From NCBI GenBank assembly GCA_021812385.1, contig JAKANO010000001.1:241044-305043 (forward strand): 64,000 nucleotides of DNA. Reading direction: 5' to 3'. The translations under genes and the position numbers were made by a program. The DNA is from Pseudomonadota bacterium. GTDB lineage: Bacteria; Pseudomonadota; Gammaproteobacteria; Burkholderiales; Thiobacteraceae. Under the pieces are notes generated by a model. The model saw nothing but the letters and a program-made list of their open reading frames with translations, did no database searches and was not told where the DNA came from. Positions within the stretch are counted from its first letter, which is position 1, and every line of letters starts with the position of its first letter. Positions 51,834 through 59,970 of this stretch are shown here, one piece after another.

Positions 51834-53603
51834 ATGAAAAAAACATTATTACTCGCTATGACCTTGCTCTTTTGGACGCAATCCTCCTTCGCTTGGTGGA
51901 GCGGCGATTGGTCAAGCCGGGCAAAAGTCACGCTCGATACCACTGCCAGCGGTTTGGCGCTGAAGCAAGAGGTCGCCGCACCCTTGGTGCTGCTGCGCTT
52001 GCACTCGGGAAATTTCAACTTCGAAGACGCCAAAGTGGATGGCAGCGATTTGCGCTTTGTGGCGGAGGACGACAAGACGCCGCTCAAATACCACATCGAA
52101 AAATTCGACGGCCTGGCGCAGATCGCGCTGGTGTGGGTGCAATTACCCAAGCTGCAGCCCGGCACCAAGGAGCACGCAATCTGGGTGTATTACGGCAACG
52201 AAAATGCGCCTGCGGCCGATGATGCCAAGGGCAGCTTCGATGTGAACCAGACGGCCGTGTTCCATTTCAACGAAAGCAGCGGCACGCCGAAGGATGCAAC
52301 GGTCTACGCCAATCCGGTTACGCAATTCGACGGCACGCATGCGCCGGGAGGAATGATCGGTCCGGATGTGGCTTTCGACGGTAAGCAAGGCATGACGCTT
52401 CCAGTGTCGCCCGCGATGAAAATTTCTGCGGCGAGCGGCGCGACGATTTCGTTTTGGGTGAAGCCGGCTGCGGCGCAAAATACGCCCATCATTATGCTGC
52501 GCGACGGCAAGGCGGTGATTACCATCGGCATCGACGGCAGCCAGGCCTACGCCAAGGTGGAAGGCAGTACGACGCCCGGCGAAACGCAACGCGCGGGCAA
52601 TCTCGCAGCAGGTGCTTGGCATCATGTGGCGCTGACGCTGGCCAAGGAGATGACGCTGTTTGTGGATGGCCAATCCGTCGCGGTTGTGCCCGCGACCAGC
52701 CCGGAGATGCAAGGAGAAGTAACGCTAGGGCGCGGCTTTCAAGGCGAACTGGATGAGCTGGCGTTCTCCAATGTGGCGCGCTCGGCGGACGCGATCTATT
52801 TGGCGGCGCAAAGCCAGGGTCCCGAGGCGAAATTGCTAAGTGTGGGCGCGGAAGAATCCAAAGACAGCGGCGGCGGCACTTCTTACTTCGGCGTGATCTT
52901 GCAGAGCGTAACGCTCGACGGCTGGGTGGTGATCGCCTTCTTGATGGTGATGGCGGCGATCAGTTGGATGGTGATGGTGACCAAAGCCTTGGTCATCAAT
53001 AAGACCTTCAAGGCGAACGGCGCATTCTTGGAGGATTTCCACAAACTGAAAGTCACGGAAACCGCCCAGCTGGATGCGGAGGACACGGCGGACGATGCGG
53101 ATATACAAGATTCGGCGCTGATGCTGGCGCTGTTCGGCAAGCACGATCACTATCAAAACGCATCGCTGTATCACCTCTATCACACCGGCGTGCAAGAGGT
53201 GAAGCATCGCATCGGCAAACGTGTGAAGACGCTTTCGCCGCAAGCGATCGACGCCATCAAGGCTGCGCTCGACGCCCGATTGGTGCGCGAGAATCAAAAG
53301 CTCAACAACTTGATGGTGCTGCTCACCATCGCGATTTCCGGCGGCCCGTTCCTCGGCCTGCTCGGCACGGTGGTGGGGGTGATGATTACCTTCGCCGCGA
53401 TTGCCGCGACCGGCGACGTGAACGTGGCGGCGATTGCGCCGGGTATTGCGGCGGCGCTGGTAGCCACCGTCGCCGGCCTAGTGGTCGCGATCCCGGCGCT
53501 GTTCGGCTACAACTACCTGGGCAGTCGCATCAAAAATATTAACGCCGATATGCATGTGTTCGTGGACGAATTAATTGGCCGCTTCGCCGAAGCGTACGCC
53601 TGA
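51834..53603 (+). CDS. ExbB/TolQ-type proton channel fused to DUF2341-LamG extracellular region
   Basis: 589 residues. Signal peptide (ends F-A-W), a DUF2341-like domain from W-W-S-G-D-W to about 130, a LamG/concanavalin-like domain (about 140-335, F-D-G-K-Q-G-M-T-L and G-E-L-D-E-L-A-F-S-N-V-A-R), then three membrane helices (about 362-385, 489-512, 534-558) with the ExbB signature G-P-F-L-G-L-L-G-T-V-V-G. The front part should be periplasmic. Ordinary ExbB lacks such a domain and is about 240 residues. With ExbD it would form a proton-driven motor; the LamG part may sense or bind a glycan or the TpsA fibre. Confidence 0.9.
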   Translation: MKKTLLLAMTLLFWTQSSFAWWSGDWSSRAKVTLDTTASGLALKQEVAAPLVLLRLHSGNFNFEDAKVDGSDLRFVAEDDKTPLKYHIEKFDGLAQIALVWVQLPKLQPGTKEHAIWVYYGNENAPAADDAKGSFDVNQTAVFHFNESSGTPKDATVYANPVTQFDGTHAPGGMIGPDVAFDGKQGMTLPVSPAMKISAASGATISFWVKPAAAQNTPIIMLRDGKAVITIGIDGSQAYAKVEGSTTPGETQRAGNLAAGAWHHVALTLAKEMTLFVDGQSVAVVPATSPEMQGEVTLGRGFQGELDELAFSNVARSADAIYLAAQSQGPEAKLLSVGAEESKDSGGGTSYFGVILQSVTLDGWVVIAFLMVMAAISWMVMVTKALVINKTFKANGAFLEDFHKLKVTETAQLDAEDTADDADIQDSALMLALFGKHDHYQNASLYHLYHTGVQEVKHRIGKRVKTLSPQAIDAIKAALDARLVRENQKLNNLMVLLTIAISGGPFLGLLGTVVGVMITFAAIAATGDVNVAAIAPGIAAALVATVAGLVVAIPALFGYNYLGSRIKNINADMHVFVDELIGRFAEAYA

Positions 53604-53618
53604 TAGGGACTGGCCACC

Positions 53619-54023
53619 ATGGAACTGCGCGAGGACAACGAGCCGTACGACGATATCAACATCACGCCGATGCTGGATTTGGCTTACGTGCTGCTGGTGA
53701 TTTTCATCATCATGACCACCGCCACGGTGCAAGGCATCAAAGTCAATCTGCCCAAGGCGAGCACGACACCGAGTTTGGCCAAGCCGAAAACCAAAGCCGT
53801 CACGATTGATGCCAATGGTCAGGTGTATCTCGATACTTATCCGGTGACCATGGCGGAGCTGGAATCACGCCTGCGTTCGTTCAAGGCGATCACGCCGGAT
53901 TTGCCGGTGGTGATCAAGGGCGACAGCAAGATCGCATACGAGAAAGTGGTTGAGGTGATGGATTTATGCGGGCGCTTGGACATCACGCAGCTCGGTCTAG
54001 TGACGGCGAAGGCAGCGAAGTAA
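53619..54023 (+). CDS. exbD: ExbD/TolR-family protein
   Basis: 134 residues, 15 bp after the ExbB fusion. One N-terminal membrane helix with the conserved aspartate in I-T-P-M-L-D-L-A-Y-V-L-L, followed by a periplasmic domain ending V-V-E-V-M-D-L-C-G-R. It partners ExbB in using the proton motive force. It is followed 4 bp later by the tonB-like gene. Confidence 0.93.
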   Translation: MELREDNEPYDDINITPMLDLAYVLLVIFIIMTTATVQGIKVNLPKASTTPSLAKPKTKAVTIDANGQVYLDTYPVTMAELESRLRSFKAITPDLPVVIKGDSKIAYEKVVEVMDLCGRLDITQLGLVTAKAAK

Positions 54024-54027
54024 GGCG

Positions 54028-54672
54028 ATGAGCAAGAAGGGCTTGCGCGCGAGGTTGCCGACGCTGATAGGCGCGGGCGTGATGCTGCTACTTGTGGCGG
54101 GCATTATCTACATGATCAAGGGTTTTATCGATAGCGCGGAAAAGCCGGCGAAGAACAGAGTGCAGCAGATATCGCTGGTCAAACCGCCGCCGCCGAAACC
54201 GCCGGAGGAGAAGCCGCCCGAGGTAAAGCCACCTGAACCTGAAAAGCAAGAAGTGCCGCTGGAACAGCCAAATCCGGAACCGGCGGCCAACAACGAGCCG
54301 CCGCCCGACGACGCGCTGGGTTCGAACTTGGGGCCGGGAAACGATGGCTTTGGTTTAGGTAAAGGTAACGGGAGCGGACGCATCGGCGGCGGGGGTAGCC
54401 GCGCCCGCTGGTACGCCGGTTTGCTCGGCGCACGCATCGAACAGACGCTCAACCGCGACACCAAGCTGCTGGATATGTTGAAGGCCAAACGCATCACGGT
54501 ACGCATCTGGGTCGGCAGTAGCGGAAACGTGGAGCGAGTGGAGTGGGATAAGGGCGTGGTGCCGGCTGATGCGGAAAAGTCTTTGCGGGAACAGTTGTTG
54601 GCGTTGTCGGTGCAGGAGGCGCCGGAGGGCGTGGAGCAGCCGATTTGGTATCGCTTCCGGCCGCGTGGCTGA
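54028..54672 (+). CDS. TonB-like energy transducer
   Basis: 214 residues. One N-terminal membrane helix (about 13-33), a Pro/Glu/Lys-rich spacer (V-K-P-P-P-P-K-P-P, E-V-K-P-P-E-P-E-K) and a Gly-rich hinge, then a C-terminal TonB-type domain (about 125-214: I-T-V-R-I-W-V-G-S-S-G-N-V). It would reach across the periplasm from the ExbB-ExbD motor to an outer-membrane protein. No TonB-dependent receptor is in the operon; the candidates are TpsB and the downstream porin. Confidence 0.87.
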   Translation: MSKKGLRARLPTLIGAGVMLLLVAGIIYMIKGFIDSAEKPAKNRVQQISLVKPPPPKPPEEKPPEVKPPEPEKQEVPLEQPNPEPAANNEPPPDDALGSNLGPGNDGFGLGKGNGSGRIGGGGSRARWYAGLLGARIEQTLNRDTKLLDMLKAKRITVRIWVGSSGNVERVEWDKGVVPADAEKSLREQLLALSVQEAPEGVEQPIWYRFRPRG

Positions 54673-54767
54673 TTGCGCGTGGGCTGGTTGGCGTCGTGTG
54701 GTCAGATTGCATTGAGAAAGAAAAATACGTTATGAATTGCCCGGAAAAGATAATTAAAGGGATCGTC

Positions 54768-56339
54768 ATGAAACGACATGCGCGCGGAGCGCTGGCGCTG
54801 CTGGTGGCAACGGCTTTGGCCGGAGGGCCGGCATGGGGAAACGAGCGGGAAGATTTGGAAGTCGTGCGTCAGACCACGGTCAATCTGATTTACGCCTTGG
54901 TGGAAAAGAAAGTGCTGACCAAGGAAGCGGCGGATGCATTGGTAAAGCAAGCGGAAGATGCGGCGCGCAAGAAAGTGGCAGCGGAAAATTCTGCGCCGAA
55001 AGATAAAATCGTGCGCGTGCCTTATGTGCCGGAGAGCGTGAAGCGCGAAATTCGCGATCAGATCAAGCAGGAAGTTTTGACACAAGCCAAGGAAGAGCGC
55101 TGGGGCGATGTGAACGCGGTGCCGGAGTGGGTCGAGCGTATGCACTGGGAGGGCGATATGCGGCTGCGCTACCAGCGGAATAGCTATGCGAAAGCCAACA
55201 CCACGCCGCTGGCGGTCGATCAGGCTTACGGCTTAACCAATGGCACCACCAGCAATACCACGGACAGCCGCAATCTTTGGCGCGTGCGCGCGCGCTTGGG
55301 CATGACCGATAAAATCTCGGATATGGTTTCCGTCGGGGTCCGCATGGTGACTGGCAATACCACGAACCCGGTTTCCACCAATCAAACCCTGGGCAACTCG
55401 CTGAATAAATATTCCTTGCAGTTGGATCAAGCCTACGTGAAATTGGAGCCGCTGGAACCGCAGCAGGCGCAAGGCCCGTATAAAGTTTTCGGCTTGGCGT
55501 TTATCGGCGGCAGGATTCCGAATCCTTGGTTTGGCACCGATTTGGTGTGGGATCCCAACATCAATTTCGACGGCGTGGCCGGTAACGGCACATATCGCTT
55601 CGGCGAACGGGGTTCCGTGTTCCTGACCGCAGGCGCTTTTCCGATCCAGGATATTTCGCCCAGCCCCACCAACAAGGCCAAGAGCAAGTGGCTGTTTGCC
55701 GCGCAGGTCGGTACCGAGCTGGCGTCGCAGGGCGGCTCGAAGGCGCGCATCGGCTTGGCGCTCTACGATTACCAGAATGTGGAAGGTATTCCGACTACGA
55801 TTAACACGACAGATTATGACGCCACCGCGCCGCAGTTTCGTCAAAACGGCAATACGACGTTCCAGGATGGAGTTTCAAGTGCGTACAAACTGGCCTCGAA
55901 ATTTCACGAGTTGAATCTGACAGCGGAACTCGATTTGCCAGTTTTCGATCCGATGCATGTGATCCTGACGGGCGACTACGTGCGCAATATCGGCTACGAC
56001 CCGCAGGAAATTTTGGCGCGGACCGGCACGCTGGTCACGGGCAAGAATAATTCCGGCTTCCAATTGCAAGCCGCCTTCGGCCGGCCCAAGGTGCAAGAGC
56101 GTGGCGACTGGCAGGCGTTTATGGGTTACCGCTATCTGCAGAGCGACGCGGTGCTGGATGCGTTCACCAGTTCGGATTTCCATCTCGGGGGTACCGATGC
56201 CAAGGGCTATTTTCTTGGCGGCAGCTACGGGCTGGATCGTAACACCTGGTTGTCCATGAAGTGGATGAGTTCGGACACGATCAGCGGCCTGCGTTATGGC
56301 GTCGATCTGTTGCAGGTGGATTTAAATGCGAAGTTTTAA
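54768..56339 (+). CDS. Putative outer-membrane porin (Porin_5-like)
   Basis: 523 residues from the ATG at 54768 (AAAGGGA before it); an ATG at 54732 lengthens it by 12 residues without a good signal peptide. After the signal (ends P-A-W-G-N) comes a helical, coiled-coil-like periplasmic segment (about 25-115, many Lys/Glu), then a barrel beginning M-H-W-E-G-D-M-R-L-R-Y-Q-R and ending in Phe (L-N-A-K-F). This layout matches the Porin_5 family. The helical front could touch peptidoglycan or the TonB-like protein. It overlaps the ankyrin gene by 14 bp. Confidence 0.85.
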   Translation: MKRHARGALALLVATALAGGPAWGNEREDLEVVRQTTVNLIYALVEKKVLTKEAADALVKQAEDAARKKVAAENSAPKDKIVRVPYVPESVKREIRDQIKQEVLTQAKEERWGDVNAVPEWVERMHWEGDMRLRYQRNSYAKANTTPLAVDQAYGLTNGTTSNTTDSRNLWRVRARLGMTDKISDMVSVGVRMVTGNTTNPVSTNQTLGNSLNKYSLQLDQAYVKLEPLEPQQAQGPYKVFGLAFIGGRIPNPWFGTDLVWDPNINFDGVAGNGTYRFGERGSVFLTAGAFPIQDISPSPTNKAKSKWLFAAQVGTELASQGGSKARIGLALYDYQNVEGIPTTINTTDYDATAPQFRQNGNTTFQDGVSSAYKLASKFHELNLTAELDLPVFDPMHVILTGDYVRNIGYDPQEILARTGTLVTGKNNSGFQLQAAFGRPKVQERGDWQAFMGYRYLQSDAVLDAFTSSDFHLGGTDAKGYFLGGSYGLDRNTWLSMKWMSSDTISGLRYGVDLLQVDLNAKF

Positions 56340-57081
56340 TCGCGTGCTGGTCGCGGCGGGGATGTTGTGCGCGAGCGGCGCCGCCTTGGCCGATGCCAAT
56401 GATTTCGACCCTAGCCCGTGGAATAAAACGGTTCCCGATACCTTAAAAACATACCCGTATAAGCCGTCGGAATACACGCGTATCGGCACGATAGCGGACG
56501 CTTTGAAGGTGTATGCGGCGGGAGACGACAGGGAATTGTTGGCTGCCGCCGCGCGCAACGACACCGCCGCAGTAGAGCTTTTGCTCAAGGCGGGCGCGAA
56601 CCCGAACGCCAAAGATGAGGGCAATGTACGGCCGCTGATGTTCGCGATGGATTTCGGTGCGATCGAAATCACGCGTCTGCTGTTGGACGCGGGCGCCGAC
56701 CCCAATGTAAAAAAAGACGGTGCCCCGCTGCTGGCGATCGCCGCGATGAATGGTTATACGCGCGTGGCCGGATTGCTGCTGAAAGCAGGCGCGCGCCTGG
56801 ACGAACGGAGCGCTAGCAATGACACGGCGTTGATGAATGCCGTGTTGATGAATCACGCCGACACGGTGCGCACGCTGTTGCATTACGGCCCCGACTTGTC
56901 GCTGGAAAACGATGCGGGTAAGACGGCGCTCGCGATTGCCGCGACACGGGGTTATCGGGATATCGCGGATTTGTTGCGCAAACAGGGGGCGCAGGCATAT
57001 CCGGTCGACCGCAATCTAAAGCCCTCGCGCTTGTGGATGACAAACAGCATGCAACCGTCGCGTTGGACGTTCGAAGAATGA
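56326..57081 (+). CDS. Secreted ankyrin-repeat protein
   Basis: 251 residues with a signal peptide (ends A-L-A-D). About four to five ankyrin repeats between residues 70 and 225 (A-V-E-L-L-L-K-A-G-A-N-P-N-A, I-T-R-L-L-L-D-A-G-A-D-P-N-V, I-A-D-L-L-R-K-Q-G-A). Periplasmic ankyrin proteins act as binding scaffolds. It is translationally coupled to the porin and is followed 20 bp later by a coiled-coil protein, so it belongs to the tps-exb operon. Confidence 0.85.
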   Translation: MRSFNRVLVAAGMLCASGAALADANDFDPSPWNKTVPDTLKTYPYKPSEYTRIGTIADALKVYAAGDDRELLAAAARNDTAAVELLLKAGANPNAKDEGNVRPLMFAMDFGAIEITRLLLDAGADPNVKKDGAPLLAIAAMNGYTRVAGLLLKAGARLDERSASNDTALMNAVLMNHADTVRTLLHYGPDLSLENDAGKTALAIAATRGYRDIADLLRKQGAQAYPVDRNLKPSRLWMTNSMQPSRWTFEE

Positions 57082-57101
57082 GTGCCGTAAGGAGGAGCGC
57101 T

Positions 57102-57752
57102 ATGCACACAAGAATTTATGCGCTATGCGCCGCATTGTTAGTGATGGCCGCGCTGCCGGTGCAAGCCGCAAATAAGAAAGATCCGGCCAAGGAAGCGGTG
57201 CGCCGACTGCAATTTCAAATGCAACAAATTTCGGGTGAAAAGGCGGCGCTGGAACAAGACAATGCGGCCATCACCAAGGCGCGGGATGCGCTAAAAAAGA
57301 AATCGGATGAGCTGGCATCGTCGGTGGCGCGAACCAAGCAGCGCCAGGCGGCGCTGGAAAAAGAGGCGGAGGCCTTAAAACAGGACAAAGGCAAGTTGAC
57401 GGAAGACATCGCGCAGTTGAAAAAAGAACTGAGCGAAAGCCAATTGGCCTTGCGCGATATGCGCCAACATTTGCAACAGGAGACGGCCCTGAAGCAGCGC
57501 CTGGAGCAGGACTTGAGTGCGCGCGACAAGGCGCTGAACGTTTGCGAAATTAAAAATCAAAAGCTCTATCAATATCACGTCGAACTTATCAATAAGGCGC
57601 AGAATCGCGGTTCTTTGGGCGTGCTGCTGGAAGCCGAGCCGGTACTTGGGTTTAAGCGCGTTGAAATCGAGAATTTGCTGGAAGATTATCGGGACAAAAT
57701 CGATAAGCAGAAAATCAATTCGGTTACGGCCCTGCAAGCGCCACCCAAGTAA
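57102..57752 (+). CDS. Periplasmic coiled-coil protein
   Basis: 216 residues, AGGAGG ribosome site. Signal peptide ends Q-A-A-N. Residues about 30-165 are a continuous coiled coil rich in Lys, Glu, Gln and Leu (E-K-E-A-E-A-L-K-Q-D-K-G-K-L-T-E-D), then a short globular end (V-L-G-F-K-R-V-E-I-E-N-L-L-E-D-Y). It could be a periplasmic spacer or a clamp for the secretion complex. It is the last gene of the run before the exosortase pair. Family not recognised. Confidence 0.8.
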   Translation: MHTRIYALCAALLVMAALPVQAANKKDPAKEAVRRLQFQMQQISGEKAALEQDNAAITKARDALKKKSDELASSVARTKQRQAALEKEAEALKQDKGKLTEDIAQLKKELSESQLALRDMRQHLQQETALKQRLEQDLSARDKALNVCEIKNQKLYQYHVELINKAQNRGSLGVLLEAEPVLGFKRVEIENLLEDYRDKIDKQKINSVTALQAPPK

Positions 57753-57857
57753 TATTCTCCCACGCTTTAGTTGCGGGATTTTGGGTCATGCGATGACCGA
57801 TCGGCGGCATTTCGCTTTAGTCATTAAACCATCACATTTTGACGCGACACTTTGCCC

Positions 57858-58412
57858 GTGCCCCAATCCCAAAGCTACACCGCATTGCTGCAAAGAATCG
57901 AGCCGGTACGTCCCAGCGCATCGCTGCTGCGCTTCGCGGGGATCTTTTTTGCGGCGTTCTTACTGCTGCAATGGGGTTACCAAGCGCTGGCGGACACGAC
58001 GGCGTATCGTTTTTACATCGAACAACTCACGGTGCATCCGAGCGCCGTCATCATCCAAATCATTGCACCGCAAGATAAGGTAAACGGCGAGGGCTACCGC
58101 CTGAGCTGGCCGGGAGGCCGCCTCAATATACGCAACGGCTGCGACGGCGCAGAAGCCATCGAGCTGCTGCTCGCCGCTTTCTGCGCCGTTTCCGGTTCCT
58201 GGCGCATGAAGTGGAGCGGCATGGCCATCGGCCTGTGCTTGATCTACGTTCTTAACCAAGCGCGCCTGGCGGCGCTCTATTTCGCCATCCGCCACGACAA
58301 GGCGCTGTTCGAATTGATCCACGGTCTGCTAGGGCCGCTCGTTATCATCGCCTTGGTCACGCTGTTCTTCGCATGGTGGATCGCGCCACGTGCATCGCAA
58401 GCAGCTGCTTGA
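57858..58412 (+). CDS. xrtH: XrtH-type exosortase, copy 2 (intact)
   Basis: 184 residues from a GTG at 57858; a TTG two codons earlier is possible and there is no ATG start. About four membrane helices. The three expected active-site residues are present: Cys in R-N-G-C-D-G-A-E, Arg in N-Q-A-R-L-A-A-L-Y-F and His in L-I-H-G-L-L-G-P. The small size fits XrtH, which processes IPTL-CTERM tags such as that on the subtilase at 20280-22493. It is paralogous to the frameshifted copy at 3279-3855 and overlaps its partner gene by 23 bp. Confidence 0.82.
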   Translation: MPQSQSYTALLQRIEPVRPSASLLRFAGIFFAAFLLLQWGYQALADTTAYRFYIEQLTVHPSAVIIQIIAPQDKVNGEGYRLSWPGGRLNIRNGCDGAEAIELLLAAFCAVSGSWRMKWSGMAIGLCLIYVLNQARLAALYFAIRHDKALFELIHGLLGPLVIIALVTLFFAWWIAPRASQAAA

Positions 58413-59001
58413 ATCGGCCCTGACCTTCGTCGTGGTGGCAGTCGCGCTCGGTGGGCTGATTTACCATTTCGAGATTTTCCTGCTCGAGTGTTTTCTGCCG
58501 CTATTTCGCTTCGAATTGCATGGGCTGATGCCGTCGTTTCACATCGATGCGCTGGATTGGAAAGTCGAGCATAACGAAACCTTGGTTGTACTCAGCGCAA
58601 CGCTCAGCGAATACCGCGTGATCTTGCACCATGCGCTTCCCGCCGGCGTGACGATCAACGTATCCACCTTGGCCGCCCACGCCTGGGTGCATCCGGTGCT
58701 GATATTCTCGCTCACGGCGGCCTGGCCGGGCATCGCGTGGCAGCGCAAACCGTTGCTGCTGCTGACCGCTGTGCCGTTCGTCGTGCTGGCTGAGATGCTG
58801 GATATTCCGCTGCTGCTGTGGGGCGCGCTGGAAGATATGCTGTATTGGCAAGCCGACCCGGCACGTGTCGCGGAATCGCTCGGCTCTCGGGCACAGCATT
58901 TCCTGGATGGCGGCGGACGCTATGCTGTTTCCATGGTGTCGGCGCTGCTGGCGCTTGCGTTATTTCGAAAATTCGAACAGCAGCAAGGAGCGCTGTCGTG
59001 A
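58390..59001 (+). CDS. Exosortase-partner membrane protein, copy 2
   Basis: 203 residues, GTG start inside the end of xrtH. One N-terminal helix, a periplasmic loop, then two to three helices after residue 100. It shares I-N-V-S-T-L-A-A-H, L-L-L-L-T-A-V-P-F-V-V, A-E-M-L-D-I and D-G-G-G-R-Y with the protein at 3821-4435. The fixed pairing with XrtH-type exosortase suggests it helps the enzyme or its substrate; the reaction is unknown. Confidence 0.75.
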   Translation: MHRKQLLESALTFVVVAVALGGLIYHFEIFLLECFLPLFRFELHGLMPSFHIDALDWKVEHNETLVVLSATLSEYRVILHHALPAGVTINVSTLAAHAWVHPVLIFSLTAAWPGIAWQRKPLLLLTAVPFVVLAEMLDIPLLLWGALEDMLYWQADPARVAESLGSRAQHFLDGGGRYAVSMVSALLALALFRKFEQQQGALS

Positions 59002-59078
59002 GCATCGCCTGAATGGGCTTGTAAATCCTCAATAATGTTATAAACTATTTATACAATTTAACAATTAAGGGGGTTGCC

Positions 59079-59522
59079 ATGGCGAATAATCCAGCTGCAA
59101 AAACCACAAAATCGGGCGCTGTGACCGCAATCGCCAAGCCTGCCGCTAGGGCAACAGCGGCTGCACCTACCAAAAAATCGGCGGCTAAACCCAAACCAAA
59201 GCCCGTTGCAAAGTCTGCCGCCAAGCCTGCTGCCGGTAAGAGTGCCAAGCCGAAAAAAGCGGCCCCAGCCAAGGCCGACAAGAACGCAAAACCGAAAAAA
59301 AGTAAGCTGGTTAGGGATAGCTTCACCATGCCGGAATCTGAGTATGGCCTATTCGCCGCGGTGAAAAAGCGCTGTGTGGCCAAGGGTGTTGCCGTGAAGA
59401 AGAGCGAAGTGCTGCGTGCCGCCATTATTGGTTTTGCCGCCCTGAGCGACGCCGCTGTTTTGGCGGCTGTGAAAGCCTTGGATGTGATCAAAACCGGCCG
59501 CAAGCCCAAAGGGCAGAAGTAA
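59079..59522 (+). CDS. Histone-H1-like tailed protein
   Basis: 147 residues with a GGGGG ribosome site. The first 75 residues are a Lys/Ala/Pro-rich tail like eukaryotic histone H1 or bacterial H1-like proteins. The C-terminal 70 residues (about 76-147) form a small folded part: L-V-R-D-S-F-T-M-P-E-S-E-Y, K-S-E-V-L-R-A-A-I-I-G-F, which looks like a ribbon-helix-helix DNA-binding domain. It would bind and compact DNA. It is likely transcribed alone and ended by the terminator at 59917. Confidence 0.75.
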   Translation: MANNPAAKTTKSGAVTAIAKPAARATAAAPTKKSAAKPKPKPVAKSAAKPAAGKSAKPKKAAPAKADKNAKPKKSKLVRDSFTMPESEYGLFAAVKKRCVAKGVAVKKSEVLRAAIIGFAALSDAAVLAAVKALDVIKTGRKPKGQK

Positions 59523-59632
59523 TGTTGAAGGGGGGCTGTGCAAATGGTTTAGGTAACATCGAAGAATTAACGCAGCAACCTCATCCTGTATGGCTGCTGT
59601 AGAAATTTACAATAGAGGTTTACCGTAATCCA

Positions 59633-59729
59633 GACGATTACGCCACAAATTTAGGAAACGTAATAAACTGTTTATACTGTTTATATTATTACTGTTATAA
59701 CCATAGTTATTCACAGTTTTTGTGGATAA
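59633..59729. other. AT-rich segment with an inverted pair of DnaA boxes
   Basis: TTATTCACA at 59707-59715 matches the DnaA-box consensus TTATNCACA; TGTGGATAA at 59721-59729 is the perfect box TTATCCACA on the minus strand. They are separated by 5 bp. The 70 bp before them are AT-rich with repeated CTGTTTATA. The gap 59523-59970 otherwise holds only a terminator. No dnaA, dnaN or rep gene is present, so a true origin is unproven. Confidence 0.5.
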
Positions 59730-59916
59730 CTTGGTGACCTTGTTTATTTGAGGTCGCTTTTTATTGGCGGAGAGGGGCCGCTGGTTCAACAACACGCCGC
59801 GCAGCGGCTTGTTTCGGCGTAGGTTATCTTGGCGTCGAGAGTGTCATTAATAAAATGAGCATTAAGCAATAAAAAATGCGTCTGCGCCAAGGTGCAGGTT
59901 GCACCATGGCCTGAAC

Positions 59917-59945
59917 AAAAAACCCTGCTTCGGCAGGGTTTTTTG
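59917..59945. terminator. Bidirectional terminator with UUCG loop
   Basis: AAAAAACCCTGC-TTCG-GCAGGGTTTTTT. A-rich before and T-rich after, so it can end transcription from both the histone-like gene (plus) and the periplasmic gene at 59971 (minus). Confidence 0.93.
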
Positions 59946-59970
59946 TTTGCGGGCAAGCTGGCGGCAGAAG

